Assembly (NCBI GenBank): GCA_963770245.1
Contig: CAVYOX010000017.1
Coordinates: forward strand, 1-64,000
DNA from: PALSA-270 sp963770245
GTDB lineage: Bacteria > Acidobacteriota > Terriglobia > Terriglobales > Acidobacteriaceae
DNA length: 64,000 bases
Reading direction: 5' to 3'
Below are positions 1-8,810 of the stretch, in pieces. The notes below the pieces were generated by a model. It saw only the letters and a program-made list of their open reading frames with translations, had not been told where the DNA came from and made no database searches. Position 1 is the first letter of the stretch, and each line of letters opens with the position of its first letter. A program made the translations under genes and the position numbers.

Positions 1-182
1 AGGCACCCGGGAAGGAAACTCGCCGGAAGTCGCGCTTGCAGCGGTTGGGGAGCGTCCCGCCGTGCCTGAATCGATCCGGCAATCGTTTGCAGCCAGCCCG
101 CGGCCATGAATTCTGTGTCGCCATTCCTGAGCCGGCCTTACCACTTGCTAATAACAGGCGTCAATTGCGCTCAGAATGCAGG

Positions 183-560
183 TCAGGCCGCGTCCTCCGC
201 TAAGAATTTAGCCAAAGAATGGATCGACTCGAGCTTGTCCTCCCGCAAGCCGCGCAGCTCGTCATCGCGGAGTCGCTTTTCGTGCAAGAGTCTCCCGAAC
301 ACGTGCGTCAGTTGCGAGTAGCGATAGTCGTACTTGCGGTCGATCTCTTTACGGCGTCGGGTCAGGTAATGTTCTAAGTCCCACAGATCCGACGACTGCT
401 GGATCTGGCTGGCCATCTTCTTTGCTTCCTGAATTACCTCGTGCAGCTCTCGCCCCAGGGCAGCGTCGAAGGCTTTGCGTGCGATGGTCTTTTCTGACCT
501 CGACCAGATCGGTTCGTTCTGGTAGGGATAGCGGTCTTGAGTCGCAGACGGGCTGGTCAT
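183..560 (-). CDS. conserved hypothetical protein, charged and helical, 125 aa
   Basis: I do not recognise a named family. The product is very rich in Arg, Lys, Glu and Asp, has no signal peptide or membrane segment, and reads as mostly alpha-helical, with conserved-looking stretches such as WSRSEKTIARKAFDAAL and RRKEIDRKYDYRYS. The open frame continues upstream to about position 995, but that part overlaps an unrelated integrase remnant, so I start at the ATG ending at 560. A cytoplasmic DNA-, RNA- or protein-binding role would fit the composition but is only inference. It stands alone, next to recombinase debris. Confidence 0.6.
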   Translation of the reverse strand: MTSPSATQDRYPYQNEPIWSRSEKTIARKAFDAALGRELHEVIQEAKKMASQIQQSSDLWDLEHYLTRRRKEIDRKYDYRYSQLTHVFGRLLHEKRLRDDELRGLREDKLESIHSLAKFLAEDAA

Positions 561-818
561 GTTCCGATCCTCCGTGGCGCATTCTATCCCTTGCCGAGAT
601 GTTTTTTCTACAGGAATGGAGCCTTTCGTTGTGACACATTCAACATCCTCTTCCTTTGGCTGCACTTCCGTTCTGAGGTCAAAAAGATCGTTCACCGGAT
701 GCCCGAGATCTTGTTTACAGCCAAGATATCGTTCCGTGTCTGGACAGATGCATGGCCGAGTAAGAATGAATCTGGTCAAGCTGACCACCGCTGCTGTGGC
801 AAAGCTTCGCACAGGTTC

Positions 819-936
819 GCCGCGGCGCGAGGCTGACGAGCCAAGACTGTTGAGCACGGCCAATTTGCAATGATCCAGATCCGGCAACCGAAGCACTCGG
901 CGACGATAGTTCGGCTTGATTCTTTGTTTTGCCCAT
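819..936 (-). pseudogene. N-terminal remnant of a tyrosine-type site-specific integrase
   Basis: The minus strand reads MGKTKNQAELSSPS and then, after a one-base shift of frame, RRVLRLPDLDHCKLAVLNSL. From memory this resembles the N-terminal SAM-like domain of integrases common in Acidobacteriota, which carry an LRLPDL...AVLNSL signature before the catalytic domain. Similarity ends a few residues after NSL, and no Arg/His/Tyr catalytic domain follows in any frame. The family assignment is recollection, not a search. A second remnant of the same type lies at 2030-2158. Confidence 0.5.
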
Positions 937-1082
937 GGCGACGGCCTCCCACGCCGCAGCATTTGGGACGACGGAGGCCGGCTCGACGGTTGCAACAGGG
1001 TGTGCTTCTGGGGCGGGGGTTTGGAGCGCTATCGCCCGGTAACATCTCAGAAAACCGATTGACTAAGTGCAGTGGAGGGCCC

Positions 1083-1601
1083 TTAGGGTTTTGCGGACGG
1101 CGGCGGCTGCCAGAGCTCAATCTTATTCCCATCCGAGTCATAGATCCAGGCAAAGCGACCGTAGGATTCATTCATTCGTTTGGCGTCAATCTTTACTCCC
1201 TCTTGGTTTAAGCGATCGAGCAAAGCATCCAGATCGTCTACGATGTAGTTGATCATGAACGGTGCGTGGCCGGGATCGAAATAGTTAGTGGAGGCGGGAA
1301 AAACAGTCCAAACTGTAACGTGTTCCTTTTGCGGGTCGTCGTGTTCGCGCCACGGAAGCATCGCGCCTTCGCCTTTGTCAGTGAGTCCAAGATGCTTCGA
1401 ATACCATTCGCGCATCTGATCACGATTAGCGGATTTGAAGAAGACACCACCGATTCCAAGGATGCGCCCGCGCTGCTCCATTTTGACCGGCGGCTTCGAC
1501 TTTTCAGGTTGCGGAGATTGCAATTCCTGTCCTCCTATTGAGTAGGCCGAGATGAGCAACAGTGAGCCGAGCGCAATTGTGCTCCAGGGTATTGCCTGCA
1601 T
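1083..1601 (-). CDS. exported VOC (glyoxalase/bleomycin-resistance) family protein, 172 aa
   Basis: A single VOC domain occupies about residues 50-170. It opens with LGIGGVFFKSANRDQMREWY, contains HAPFMINYIVDDLDALLDRL in the middle, and ends with the typical DSDGNKIELWQPP strand carrying a metal-ligand Glu. I start at the ATG ending at 1601 because the following MQAIPWSTIALGSLLLISA is a good signal peptide; the open frame runs further upstream without such a feature. VOC proteins include metal-dependent lyases, isomerases and antibiotic-binding proteins, and the substrate cannot be read from sequence. It has no operon partner. Confidence 0.75.
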   Translation of the reverse strand: MQAIPWSTIALGSLLLISAYSIGGQELQSPQPEKSKPPVKMEQRGRILGIGGVFFKSANRDQMREWYSKHLGLTDKGEGAMLPWREHDDPQKEHVTVWTVFPASTNYFDPGHAPFMINYIVDDLDALLDRLNQEGVKIDAKRMNESYGRFAWIYDSDGNKIELWQPPPSAKP

Positions 1602-2495
1602 GTGTGGAGTATACAAGTTTCGATTCGGATGGAGAAGACGGTTCGCTGGAGGTCCGCCGCGATTCACTCTTTCCAGATCGCCGATGAGGTCTCGAACTGG
1701 CTTGGCATCGCTCGTAGAGAACCAGGCTTGCGCAGATCCTGCCTGCAATGTATCGGAGGTCGCCTGTCTTCGTGGCTACGCCGATCGTGGCGAATACAAT
1801 CCCATTACTAGGCGGCGTTCCGAGTGACGGGAAAGGGGCGAAGCAGAGCAATGTTTCGTGCGCGCGGGCGGCGTCTGAATGGCTGGCGATAGATCTCTAT
1901 CGCGCTCACTGACCAGCGGTCAAAACGTGTAATCTGGTTGCGTCAGCCATTCGGGAATCCGCACTAGAATACGGACATGAAAGCCGATGACACTAGGAAG
2001 CTCGGTGGTAGGGTGGCTGCGAATAAGTTAAGGCTGTTCAATACCGCGGCCTTGGCGAGTTCAAGGTCGGGCAGGCGCAGGATGGACTTGGTACTTTGCG
2101 TCTTCCTCTGGAACTTGGCTTCTGCCTCATGACCGGTGGCCTCCGTGCCACCTCTCAATGATCAGAGTAGTGCCGCGACTGTAAGGTGAGAGTTGCCCGT
2201 CATCCGCCGCGAACTCCCAAAAGTTGACGATTCGTGTGCAAAACTGCCAAATAGTCTCGTTGAATAGTGCGGACGATGTAGCCCCATAGAAATGCGGCTC
2301 CAATCCGTAGAGAGACGGCTCTCGTCTCTAAAACCGTCCGCTTTCGGACGCAGCCCTCCATTAGCGAACACCCGCTGCGGCTCGCGCATTCTAGGTTTAA
2401 TAGCTTACGGTCGTTGCGGTTGGTACGGTAATTGCATATTGACGAGCAGGGCTTGTGGTGTGCTTCCCTTAACACGCAGTTAAGGAGGTCGCAGG
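1602..2495. other. gene-poor stretch with an integrase remnant
   Basis: About 900 bases between the VOC gene and the first permease. Apart from the integrase remnant at 2030-2158 I see no convincing coding sequence. Immediately before the permease lies a strong ribosome binding site (AAGGAGGT at 2483-2490). Confidence 0.5.
2030..2158 (-). pseudogene. second N-terminal remnant of a tyrosine-type integrase
   Basis: The minus strand encodes KSILRLPDLELAKAAVLNSL preceded by a basic stretch. It matches the 819-936 remnant (VLRLPDLDHCKLAVLNSL) in 12 of 18 positions. Similarity to integrases again ends right after NSL, and the frame then runs into unrelated residues and a stop. Both remnants lie on the same strand about 1.1 kb apart and break at the same point of the domain. 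Family recognition is from memory. Confidence 0.5.
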
Positions 2496-4925
2496 ATGAG
2501 TGGGCTGGCTCAAGATCTTCGTTATGCGCTTCGGCAGTTGCGCAAGTCTCCTGGATTCACCGCCGTGGCCGTGGTAACGCTTGCGCTGGGCATCGGGGCG
2601 AATGCGGTCGTGTTCAGCCTGGTGGATGCGCTGGTGTTCAAGCCGATGAATGTCCCAGGCGGACAGAACGTCTACACGATTGAAAACGCGACGGGAGGGT
2701 TTCCTGGGCAGTCGTACCCGGATTATGTCGATCTGCGCGACCGCAACCGCAGTTTCGACGGAATGCTGGTCTGCGAAATCTCCACAGCGGGTTTGGATAG
2801 CGATGGCAATCCGGCTCCGATCTGGCTGTACACTGCGAGCGGGAATTATTTCGACGTGCTCAGGGTTCAGCCTTACCTTGGGCGGTTCTTCCATGCGACG
2901 GATGAGCATGGGCCGAACAGCGCACCCTACATCGTGCTGAGCTATGCGTACTGGTCAAGCCATTTCCAGAGCGATCGCGGGGTGGTCGGTCGCGTGGTCC
3001 GTCTGAACAAGCACGCCTATACGATTCTGGGCGTGGCGCCGCAGGAGTTCCGTGGGACGGAACTCTTCTATTCGCCGGACCTGTGGGCGCCGATTGTGAA
3101 CCAGCAAGAGATCGAAGGAACCAGCAATCTGGATTCTCGCGGAAACCGGGGCCGGTGGATTGTGGGGCGCCTGAAGGCCGGGGTTACTCCGGCCGAAGCG
3201 ACGGCCGACCTGAACTCCGTTGCGGCTTGGATGGCCAAGGCATATCCGAAAGATGATGAAGGCATCACTTTTTCTCTGGCGCGTCCGGGGTTGGCGGGAG
3301 ACATGCTGGGAGGGCCGGTGCATGCATTCGTTGCTGGGCTGATGCTGCTTTCAGGGCTGATTCTGTTAGCCGCGTGCGCCAACCTGGGTAGCTTGTTTTC
3401 AGCCCGGGCTGAGGACCGCTCGCGAGAGGTGGCGCTGCGGCTGGCGCTGGGATCGAGCCGGGGACGGATCCTGCGCCAGTTGCTGACCGAAGCTGTGCTG
3501 GTCTCGCTCGCAGGAGGAGCGGTGGGGCTGGCAGGCAGCGTTGTCCTGCTACGAGGGCTAAGCGTCTGGCAGCCGGTTCCGGATATACCTATCAAGTTGG
3601 CCGTCAGTCCGGACGCTCACACTTATTTGGTGGCTCTCTTGCTTGCGCTGGCGAGCGGACTGCTTTTCGGCATGGTTCCGGTACGGCAAGTGCTCAGGTC
3701 CGACCCCTACGTGGGAATCAAAATCGGAGCTGCTGGTGCGGTGGGCTGGCGGCGCATCACGCTGCGGGATGTGCTGCTCGCGGGGCAGATTGCGGTGTGC
3801 GCGGTGCTTGTGACTTCGTCGCTGGTGGCCGTGCGCGGCATGTTGCGGTCGCTCAAGAGCAATTTTGGATTTGTGCCGCAGAATACTCTGCAGGTGAATA
3901 CAGATTTGAACATGGCCGGGTATAAAGCGGACCAGACAGGGGCGATACAGAGGAGGATGCTGGACGCCGTATCGAGCATTCCAGGTGTGACGGCGGCGGC
4001 GTATGCAGACCGAATCCCGCTGAATCTGGGTTGGAGCAGTAACGCTGTCTTTCAGGAGAGCGCAACGGATTACAAGATGGCCAATGCGACAGCGGAAGCC
4101 ATGGAGTATTTCGTCTCGCCGGGTTATTTCGAGGCCGCGGAAACCATGCTGCTGCAGGGCAGAGCGTTTACGTGGAATGACAGAAAAGACGCGCCCCACG
4201 TGGCGGTGGTGAACCAGGAGTTTGCACGCAAAATCTTTGGTTCCGAGGGCAAAGCCGTGGGAAGTTTTTTCAAGATCTGGAACGGGACACGGGTGCAGGT
4301 GGTGGGTGTGGCAGAGGACGGGAAGTACGGGACGCTGAGCGAAAGCCCGAAGCCTGCAATGTTCCTGCCTATTCTGCAATCGCCTTCGAGCCGGACATAC
4401 TTGCTGGTGCGGTCGAATCGGAGCCCTCAGGATGTGGCGCCAGAACTGCAGCGAGCTTTGCACGACCTTGACGCAGGAATGCCGCTAACGATTAACACAT
4501 GGGAACGAGAGCTGGGCACGGCGTTATTTGCGGCACGCGCTGCATCGATTGCCCTGGGCGTGCTGGGGGTCTTGGGTGCGATGCTGGCGATTACGGGCAT
4601 CTTTGGGATGGCGGCGTACTCCGTCAGCAAGCGGCTGCGGGAGTTGGGGATTCGTATTGCGCTGGGCGCGCAGCGCAAGGAAGTACTGCGGGCTGCTCTG
4701 GGGCGCGTCTTCCGGCTACTGTCACTCGGTTCGGCAGCGGGACTCCTCGTGGGGATTCTGGCCAGCAGAGTGCTGGCTGTCATCGTGTACCAAGCAACTC
4801 CTCGAGATCCGCTGGTATCGGCTGGTGTTGTCGTCTCGATGGCGCTCCTGGGCCTACTGGCAACGTGGATTCCAGCGCGACGCGCGATGTCTATTGATCC
4901 TGTGATATTGCTTCGCGAGGAGTGA
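2496..4925 (+). CDS. orphan MacB/FtsX-type ABC transporter permease (ADOP family), 809 aa
   Basis: Inner-membrane protein of the 'acidobacterial duplicated orphan permease' type: two MacB-like periplasmic core plus FtsX permease halves fused in one chain, with no ATPase encoded beside it. Residues 1-50 (LRYALRQLRKSPGFTAVAVV, then LALGIGANAVVFSLVDAL) form the cytoplasmic start and first membrane helix. FtsX-like helices lie near residues 275-400, and a second set near 690-805 ends in IPARRAMSIDPVILLREE, the usual family ending. Start is supported by AAGGAGGT 5-6 bases upstream. The substrate is unknown; related MacB proteins drive tripartite efflux or lipoprotein transport. One of three full copies in the window. 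Confidence 0.9.
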   Translation: MSGLAQDLRYALRQLRKSPGFTAVAVVTLALGIGANAVVFSLVDALVFKPMNVPGGQNVYTIENATGGFPGQSYPDYVDLRDRNRSFDGMLVCEISTAGLDSDGNPAPIWLYTASGNYFDVLRVQPYLGRFFHATDEHGPNSAPYIVLSYAYWSSHFQSDRGVVGRVVRLNKHAYTILGVAPQEFRGTELFYSPDLWAPIVNQQEIEGTSNLDSRGNRGRWIVGRLKAGVTPAEATADLNSVAAWMAKAYPKDDEGITFSLARPGLAGDMLGGPVHAFVAGLMLLSGLILLAACANLGSLFSARAEDRSREVALRLALGSSRGRILRQLLTEAVLVSLAGGAVGLAGSVVLLRGLSVWQPVPDIPIKLAVSPDAHTYLVALLLALASGLLFGMVPVRQVLRSDPYVGIKIGAAGAVGWRRITLRDVLLAGQIAVCAVLVTSSLVAVRGMLRSLKSNFGFVPQNTLQVNTDLNMAGYKADQTGAIQRRMLDAVSSIPGVTAAAYADRIPLNLGWSSNAVFQESATDYKMANATAEAMEYFVSPGYFEAAETMLLQGRAFTWNDRKDAPHVAVVNQEFARKIFGSEGKAVGSFFKIWNGTRVQVVGVAEDGKYGTLSESPKPAMFLPILQSPSSRTYLLVRSNRSPQDVAPELQRALHDLDAGMPLTINTWERELGTALFAARAASIALGVLGVLGAMLAITGIFGMAAYSVSKRLRELGIRIALGAQRKEVLRAALGRVFRLLSLGSAAGLLVGILASRVLAVIVYQATPRDPLVSAGVVVSMALLGLLATWIPARRAMSIDPVILLREE

Positions 4926-5305
4926 ACTGCCCGCCACGGCGAAAAACAGGGTTCTTGGCTGCGAAGATGAAGCCGCGCGTCTATGACTAGGGTCCTTTGT
5001 CATTTTTCCACTGAAGTCCGTTCTTGCCAGCAGACCGTATCAGCCATGGGAAGGCTCGATCGGGCTTCACTTACGAGTTCTGGGAGGTTGGTCGCTGACC
5101 CGGAATCCAGATGGGCACCGAGCGGATCAGTAACGGGAAGTCGGCTTTTCGCCAGCATCGGCCGGTTACGGCTAGGGCGTTTCTCAGTTCCGATCCGTGC
5201 TCCTTCGCGGCCAACTTCCTGCCCTTCATCCGCTCTAAGAAGTGGCTTTGCATGCTAACATCTGGTGATAAAGTCTCTTGCCGTATCGTCCTGACCTGTA
5301 CTGCG
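4926..5305. other. intergenic stretch with a reversed element A fragment
   Basis: No convincing gene. At 5135-5155 the sequence reads GGAAGTCGGCTTTTCGCC, a fragment in reverse orientation of the palindromic element described at 61965-62100. The same fragment recurs near 30600. Confidence 0.4.
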
Positions 5306-5785
5306 ATGTCGCAAACTCCTGATCTGAAGACGATGAGCGGCTATCCTAAGTTGGTCCAGACACAGGTTACAGCCTGGATCGAGAGCGCCGCGGAGAGAAT
5401 GCCGGAAGGAGAATACGCCTTCAGGCCGGATCCTGGCGTGCGATCCTTTGGCGAGATCCTTGGCCACATCGCTGACGCAAACTATCTCTTCTGTTCGTCC
5501 GTTCTGGGCGAGAGCAACCCGTCTCCGAATATCGAGAAAACCAAAACCACGAAGGCCGAATTGACGTCGGCATTGCGCGAGGCGTTTTCCTATTGTAATC
5601 GGGCTTACTCAGCGCTCACCGACGAGAACGCCCATGAGACCGTCAAAGCTTTTGGGCAGGAGCGCAACCGGCTTGGAGTTTTGTGGTTCAATGCGTCGCA
5701 TAACCTGGAGCACTATGGCAATTTAGTGGTCTACATGCGGACCAAAGGGATCGTACCGCCATCCAGTGAGCCGAAGCCGAAGTGA
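5306..5785 (+). CDS. DinB-like four-helix metalloprotein, 159 aa
   Basis: DinB/YfiT-like fold proteins are four-helix bundles that bind a metal through three histidines and often act as thiol-dependent transferases or damage-induced proteins. Candidate ligands are the His in GEILGHIADANYLF (about residue 60) and two in WFNASHNLEHYGNLVVYMR (about 130-135), followed by the typical KGIVPPSS ending. I chose the ATG at 5306 (MSQTPDLKTMSGYPKLV). The open frame extends to 5111, but that part overlaps a repeat fragment and reads as non-coding. A second, secreted DinB-like protein lies at 60997. Confidence 0.8.
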   Translation: MSQTPDLKTMSGYPKLVQTQVTAWIESAAERMPEGEYAFRPDPGVRSFGEILGHIADANYLFCSSVLGESNPSPNIEKTKTTKAELTSALREAFSYCNRAYSALTDENAHETVKAFGQERNRLGVLWFNASHNLEHYGNLVVYMRTKGIVPPSSEPKPK

Positions 5786-5989
5786 GAACTCCAGGCCTAC
5801 CCTGGGCCCTCCCTTCCCGAATAGTCGGCAACACTTCCACGGCCGTGCACCCAGCTCAAGGCTCGACCCGCCAGTCCCCCTGAGTTGGCAGAATCATCGC
5901 GGAACAATTGCTTAGCCTGACTCGTATTCAGACAAGAGGATCCACTGCCCAGTCCCGGGCCTGCCCATTCGGTTAAGGATCTGACGCAT

Positions 5990-8461
5990 ATGTTTCTCGA
6001 TGAAATACGAATTCCGCTTCGTCATTTGCTGAAGTCACCCGGCTTCACGACCGCGGCCGTGCTGATGCTGGCGCTGGGAATCGGAGCCACGACCGCCATT
6101 TTCTCTATCGTGGAAGGCGTGCTGCTGCGTCCGTTGCCGTTCCCGCATCCCGAAAGGCTGGTAGTGCTGTCTGACATCTTGCAAGGAGCCAGCGGCGTGG
6201 CCGCCGTCACGGCTCCCGATATTCGCGCCTACACGCGGGACACGCACAGCTTCGAGGCTCTTGGTGGGTATCAACCGGTGGGTTACGAACTGTCCGGCAT
6301 TGGAGAGCCGGCGCAGGTGAACGCGGCCCGGATGTCGGGTGGGGTGTTTCCAGCCCTTGGGGTCGCGCCTCTATTGGGCCGATTCTTTACGCAGCAGGAG
6401 GATGACCGATACGAGCAGGTAACAGTCATCAGCTACACGCTCTGGCGGAGCCGGCTGCACGGCGATGCGCACGTATTGGGAACTAAGATTTTACTCGATC
6501 GCAAGCCCTACATCGTGATCGGCGTAATGCCGCGAGATTTTGAATTCCCCCTGGTGCCGGGACACCTGAACAACAGTGAGCTGTGGGTTCCCATGAGCTT
6601 CACTGAACAGGAACTCACGACCGGAGCGGCATCCTGGAACTTCACCATGGTGGGACGGCTTAAGGCCGGAATCACTGCAGCGGAGGCGCAGAGCGATGCG
6701 GAGCGTGTTGCCCGGGAGACGATGCGCAGCTACCCCCCATTCATGTCGAGTCTGCGCATTCAGGCAGTGGTGCGCTCTCTCCATGAACAGACCGTTGAGC
6801 GGGGTCGCCGACTCGTACGGACGCTGTTTCTGGCCGCCATGGTTGTGTTGCTGATCGCCTGCGCCAACCTTGCTGGACTGCTGCTGGTCCGCGGCATCGG
6901 TCGCCGCCGCCAGATCACGCTACAGATGGCCCTGGGAGCACCCGCAGGGACGCTACTGCGCGAGGCGGTAGTCGAAAGCCTCTTGCTGAGTATTATCGGA
7001 GGCGTGTTCGGTGTAGGTCTGGCGGCTATCGCGCTGCGAGTGGGCGTGAGCCTGCTGCCCGAAACGCTGCCTCGTATTCAGGAAATCAGACTCGACGGGC
7101 AGGTGGTGCTGTTCGCAATCGTGCTCTCGGTGCTGACCGGCATCGTTTGCGGACTGGCTCCGGCATTCGCCGCCTTGCGGACGAGCGTCAACGAGGCCCT
7201 TAAGGAAGGGGGGCGCACGGGCACGGTGGGTGGAGGGCATGTGTGGCTTCGCACCGCGTTGGTGGCTGGTGAAATCGGCATCGCGCTGGTGCTGTTGGCG
7301 GCTTCCGGATTGTTGCTGCGGAGCTTTGAGAAGGTGATTGCCGTCGATCTCGGCTTCCGCCCTGACCATGTCCTCACGGCTTCCTACTCGCTGCCGCAAA
7401 AACAATACGCAACCCAACCAGCGGTGGATGAGTTCAATCACGAACTGATTCGCCGTCTTCAGCAGCTTCCCGGCGTGAAGTTTGCGGGGCTGACCTCGTT
7501 TCTGCCGGCTTCGGGCGGCGACAGCAATACTGTATTCGACGCGGAAGGCTATGTCGCACCCAAGAGCGCCGGCATGAATCTCGCCACGCAGGTATCGGTG
7601 GAGGGTGACTATCTGCAGGCGATCGGTGTTCCGCTCCTGTCCGGGCGTTATTTCACCCCAGCGGACACAGCGGACACGCAACTGGTCGCGATCGTTAACC
7701 ATAAGCTCGCCGAGCACTGCTGGCCCGGTTCAGACCCGGTCGGCAAGCGTCTGCGCCTGGGGCTGCAAGAAACGAAGATACCGTGGCTGACGGTTGTGGG
7801 TGAAGTTGCCGACGTAAAGGAGGCGTCGCCCGACGTACCTAGCAAACAACAGTACTACCTGCCGGTCGAACAGTATGAGAAGTCCATAGGACCCTTCGCC
7901 TCTCCCGCAGACCTGAACGGAAATGGAGGCTCCGTCGTAGTGCGCATGGCCATGGAGCCCGAGCAGATGGCGAATGTTCTGCGTGCGACGGTCCGCTCGA
8001 TTGACCCTCAGTTACCCCTCGCTCAGGTCCAAAGCATGGAGCGCGCGGTTTCCAATAGCGAAGCTCCACGCCGCTTTAACACCGTAGTCATCTCTGCCTT
8101 TGCCATGGCGGCGGCGCTACTGGCGGCGCTCGGCATGTACAGCGTCATCGCCTTCTCGGCTGCCCTGCGCGCACAAGAGATGGCCATCCGCATGGCTTTA
8201 GGGTCGCAACGAGCTGGCATTCTGCGCCTCGTCTTTGCATCTGCAGCGAAAGTGGCTATGCTCGGGTGTGCGATAGGACTGTTGGGCGTGGCTGCGGCTT
8301 CTCGGCTGCTGGGCTCTTTCCTGTTTGGTGTCAGTCCTTTCGATCCGCTGGTGCTGAGCCTGGCCGCAGTTTTCGTACTGCTCCTGGCATGGCTGGCTTC
8401 ATTGCTGCCCGCGCGGCGTGCAGCTTCCGTAGACCTCATGAGCGTTCTGCGCGCGGAATGA
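5990..8461 (+). CDS. orphan MacB/FtsX-type ABC transporter permease (ADOP family), 823 aa
   Basis: Second duplicated orphan permease. It begins MFLDEIRIPLRHLLKSPGFT, followed by LALGIGATTAIFSIVEGVLL, the family's first membrane helix. A MacB-type periplasmic core follows, then FtsX helices near residues 280-400 (VVLLIACANLAGLLLVRGIG). The second core is near 430-690, and the last FtsX set ends in LPARRAASVDLMSVLRAE. No ATP-binding cassette is nearby, so export is either coupled to an ATPase elsewhere or absent. It lies 204 bases after the DinB-like gene on the same strand, so co-transcription is possible but unproven. Confidence 0.9.
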   Translation: MFLDEIRIPLRHLLKSPGFTTAAVLMLALGIGATTAIFSIVEGVLLRPLPFPHPERLVVLSDILQGASGVAAVTAPDIRAYTRDTHSFEALGGYQPVGYELSGIGEPAQVNAARMSGGVFPALGVAPLLGRFFTQQEDDRYEQVTVISYTLWRSRLHGDAHVLGTKILLDRKPYIVIGVMPRDFEFPLVPGHLNNSELWVPMSFTEQELTTGAASWNFTMVGRLKAGITAAEAQSDAERVARETMRSYPPFMSSLRIQAVVRSLHEQTVERGRRLVRTLFLAAMVVLLIACANLAGLLLVRGIGRRRQITLQMALGAPAGTLLREAVVESLLLSIIGGVFGVGLAAIALRVGVSLLPETLPRIQEIRLDGQVVLFAIVLSVLTGIVCGLAPAFAALRTSVNEALKEGGRTGTVGGGHVWLRTALVAGEIGIALVLLAASGLLLRSFEKVIAVDLGFRPDHVLTASYSLPQKQYATQPAVDEFNHELIRRLQQLPGVKFAGLTSFLPASGGDSNTVFDAEGYVAPKSAGMNLATQVSVEGDYLQAIGVPLLSGRYFTPADTADTQLVAIVNHKLAEHCWPGSDPVGKRLRLGLQETKIPWLTVVGEVADVKEASPDVPSKQQYYLPVEQYEKSIGPFASPADLNGNGGSVVVRMAMEPEQMANVLRATVRSIDPQLPLAQVQSMERAVSNSEAPRRFNTVVISAFAMAAALLAALGMYSVIAFSAALRAQEMAIRMALGSQRAGILRLVFASAAKVAMLGCAIGLLGVAAASRLLGSFLFGVSPFDPLVLSLAAVFVLLLAWLASLLPARRAASVDLMSVLRAE

Positions 8462-8600
8462 CGTTGGACACCCGGTGCCATCCCGATGGTGCGTCGGTCC
8501 ATGCGAATAGCCTAGCCTGTCCATAAAAGTGGAAGTCCCCACTGTTATCAATCGTGTGCCGCTTCTTTCGGGATCCGTACTTGACCAAGACCTGGGCCAT
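8436..8600 (-). CDS. possible small protein, 54 aa
   Basis: A short frame, MAQVLVKYGSRKKRHTIDNS..., begins with ATG at 8600 behind GGAGAG seven bases upstream. It is basic and aromatic-rich and carries no known motif. Its 3' end overlaps the tail of the upstream permease gene by 26 bases on the opposite strand, which weakens the call. The rest of 8462-8810 holds no other gene. At 8628-8651 there is a weak version (one good half-site) of the operator found elsewhere in the sugar locus. Confidence 0.3.
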   Translation of the reverse strand: MAQVLVKYGSRKKRHTIDNSGDFHFYGQARLFAWTDAPSGWHRVSNVIPRAERS

Positions 8601-8810
8601 AAGTATTCTCTCCAAATTAGCAACAAAACGAAACAGAACGCAATCAATCGCTAAAACATAGCGCTGCCAAACCGAACCGGAAGAAAACAACTTGATCATG
8701 ACAAGCAACTCGCGTGAGCCGACAAGAAAGGGTTTCGTGGCTGCGGTCCGAGGGGGTGCCCCAATGCCTGGGGCAGCGATGTCTGTCGAAGGTTTGGTCC
8801 TGCTGGAAGA

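Noticed and set aside
561..995. Upstream extension of the first minus-strand gene to 270 residues
   Set aside because: The extension reads through integrase debris and lacks the composition of the C-terminal protein; a clear ATG exists at 560.
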